In this document: piece after piece, positions 63,801 through 64,000 of the stretch | Layout of the letters: each line of letters opens with the position of its first letter | Numbering within the stretch: position 1 is the stretch's first letter | Translations under genes and position numbers: made by a program | The notes under the pieces: generated by a model | What the model was told of the DNA's origin: nothing | Seen by the model: only the letters and a program-made list of their open reading frames with translations | Databases searched by the model: none | From: Sedimenticola_A sp040506425 | GTDB taxonomy: Bacteria > Pseudomonadota > Gammaproteobacteria > Chromatiales > Chromatiaceae | DNA: 64,000 nucleotides | Direction: 5' to 3' | Assembly: GCA_965224515.1 (NCBI GenBank) | Contig: OZ245051.1 | Coordinates: forward strand, 1,302,001-1,366,000

Positions 63801-64000
63801 GATTTGACCGCCTACATCAAATCTACACAGAGTGGTGGTGGCAACACCGGCGGAGGAAGCACCGGAGGTGGCGGCGCCGACTCGCTGGCTGATGTAACCC
63901 TGCTGAGCAACGAAGAGACCCTGCGCAAGGCAATGATGACCTTGGCCAGCCGCCTCCCCACGGAGACGGAGCTACAGGCCTCAAAAAATGAAGCCGGGCT
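60825..64000 (+). CDS. Large exported fibronectin III / multihaem cytochrome c protein (3' end missing)
   Basis: The open frame runs from ATG 60825 (GGGATGAG upstream) off the window end: 1058 codons so far. Residues 1-35 are a signal peptide. Residues about 70-290 form an N-terminal domain with REWDYLDGKH and a GTYKSDDGTLVEVG-type motif, as in some large surface proteins. Five fibronectin III domains lie at about 305-395, 405-490, 493-580, 587-672 and 846-932. Haem-binding sites are CVSCH (681-685), CNSCH (771-775) and CAVCH (950-954). A Gly-rich linker (about 1003-1016) leads to an SRLPTETEL segment. An outer-surface or periplasmic electron carrier is likely. Confidence 0.87.
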   Translation, partial: MENRHSVLRRGLMPKRLTVAVFTALYVAGSGLSHSSEPHGFDSALSLSFGGLSAGHEWAGINRQANEGAVVILGAPSSNDAEPGVAELGVEDNQLQIRFREWDYLDGKHAPEQMGWLMAKPGTYKSDDGTLVEVGRVTIPKREEAKRDWIRFAFNNKFPKRPHLFVTPQNSQGDAAFVVRAKKVKSDGFSVAAFEQEANGKAHAREESVAYVAIYAPSKKGTVDLGYGPVPFEIKKQRVRMSAEAFGRRLKVEEEQSKDEETKHTRVTASVMLIDGQHLFAQDVSGKGGNTFAFRYGLDTLAISTLKVVQSRTDSVDLAWSPAAGKGADTVVSYQVLRDDVPVSTTAQTHFTDAGLTPDSAYQYKINGLDAEGAVIVSSALVKATTAKAEETPVDLGAPQSLQAAADGSDKVNLSWQPPAKGQAAGYKLYRDGRLIATTVEPAYRDSGLAAATLHRYYVTAIDDKGNSSAASNTASATTAGAVDTTPPSQPASFRVSKAEATQISMTWAASSDDMGVEGYEIWRDGVRLAQVTTRAYLDRQVDPLTLYVYKVRAYDKAGNFSGFTTLSVATPPLPDNQAPTVPASLKAEADTQAKVVRLSWNASTDNVFVTGYEVMRDGKLFTATSSNGYVDHAVELGKSYNYQVRAFDAAGNKSASSSSATAEMTVVVPPKSGAELAQNCVSCHGSQGVSNDPAVPTLAGMDKGYFEKVMASYKSGKRFGEKMKPIAPVYSADEISRMAAYYNILSFKPAKQSVNLAKAGQGAKLHKDNCNSCHSNDGQAMNNGTLAGQWKPYMLTTLNNFASGKSSDAPAFMINKIKGMSGAEREALAEFYASHGSDTQAPAMPNDLAVATKTETSVTLTWTDADDNASIKHYVIEREGKEVATADQNTFTDTGLKSNTTYNYGVYAVDAAGNRSLTAASLAVKTKGQPVVTDPSVTQGKSLWNANSCAVCHGDVKAFTKGGTPGLLKNSIVTNKGGMSQFASLSDQDMADLTAYIKSTQSGGGNTGGGSTGGGGADSLADVTLLSNEETLRKAMMTLASRLPTETELQASKNEAG

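Overview
The window looks like chromosome of a gammaproteobacterium, probably a Chromatiales-like environmental or sulfur-cycle lineage. That placement is inferred from gene order and protein style; I saw no rRNA or marker search result. Housekeeping blocks are in typical gammaproteobacterial order: lysM-dprA-smg-topA on the minus strand, diverging from def-fmt-rsmB-DUF4390-ntrY-ntrX-trkA-trkH on the plus strand, and purE-tsaC-hemF on the minus strand. I found no tRNA, rRNA or CRISPR array.

Layout. 1-14.4 kb: a partial HDOD protein, a periplasmic rhodanese with an FNR/Dnr-type box upstream, a ferredoxin-type flavin reductase, an SDR protein, an orphan ParA, ubiD, an SH3/coiled-coil membrane protein, oligopeptidase A, a GIDE-domain protein with lemA, a gamma-type carbonic anhydrase, aroE, hemB, thioredoxin and an MlaC-like protein. 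14.8-22.2 kb: a complete chromosomal integron, with a long integrase gene, a candidate SOS-controlled promoter, an attI site, seven attC sites, AT-rich cassettes, an identical tandem cassette duplication, two reverse-oriented toxin-antitoxin modules and an IS3-family insertion. 22.3-31.6 kb: hemF, tsaC, purE, recQ, a receiver-only regulator and an RND pump with its adaptor. 31.7-32.3 kb: a tandem array of 88-bp hairpin repeats. 32.3-48.6 kb: the two divergent housekeeping operons and an AEC transporter. 48.6-49.6 kb: a second tandem array, of about 150-bp units.

49.7-64 kb is a regulatory and accessory stretch. It holds a small basic secreted protein, an ECF sigma factor with a CheY-like partner, an NtrC-type activator, an SSS-type transporter with a metallophosphoesterase whose metal-binding motifs are degenerate, and a five-gene module in which two paralogous HTH proteins bracket an orphan phosphate-type binding protein, a histidine kinase and a LuxR-type regulator. 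The end of the window is filled by the first 1058 codons of a very large exported protein that interleaves fibronectin type III domains with three c-type haem sites.

The most unusual material is the integron, the five-gene HTH / binding protein / two-component module, and the FN3-cytochrome protein. Several short palindromic repeat families recur between genes throughout the window.
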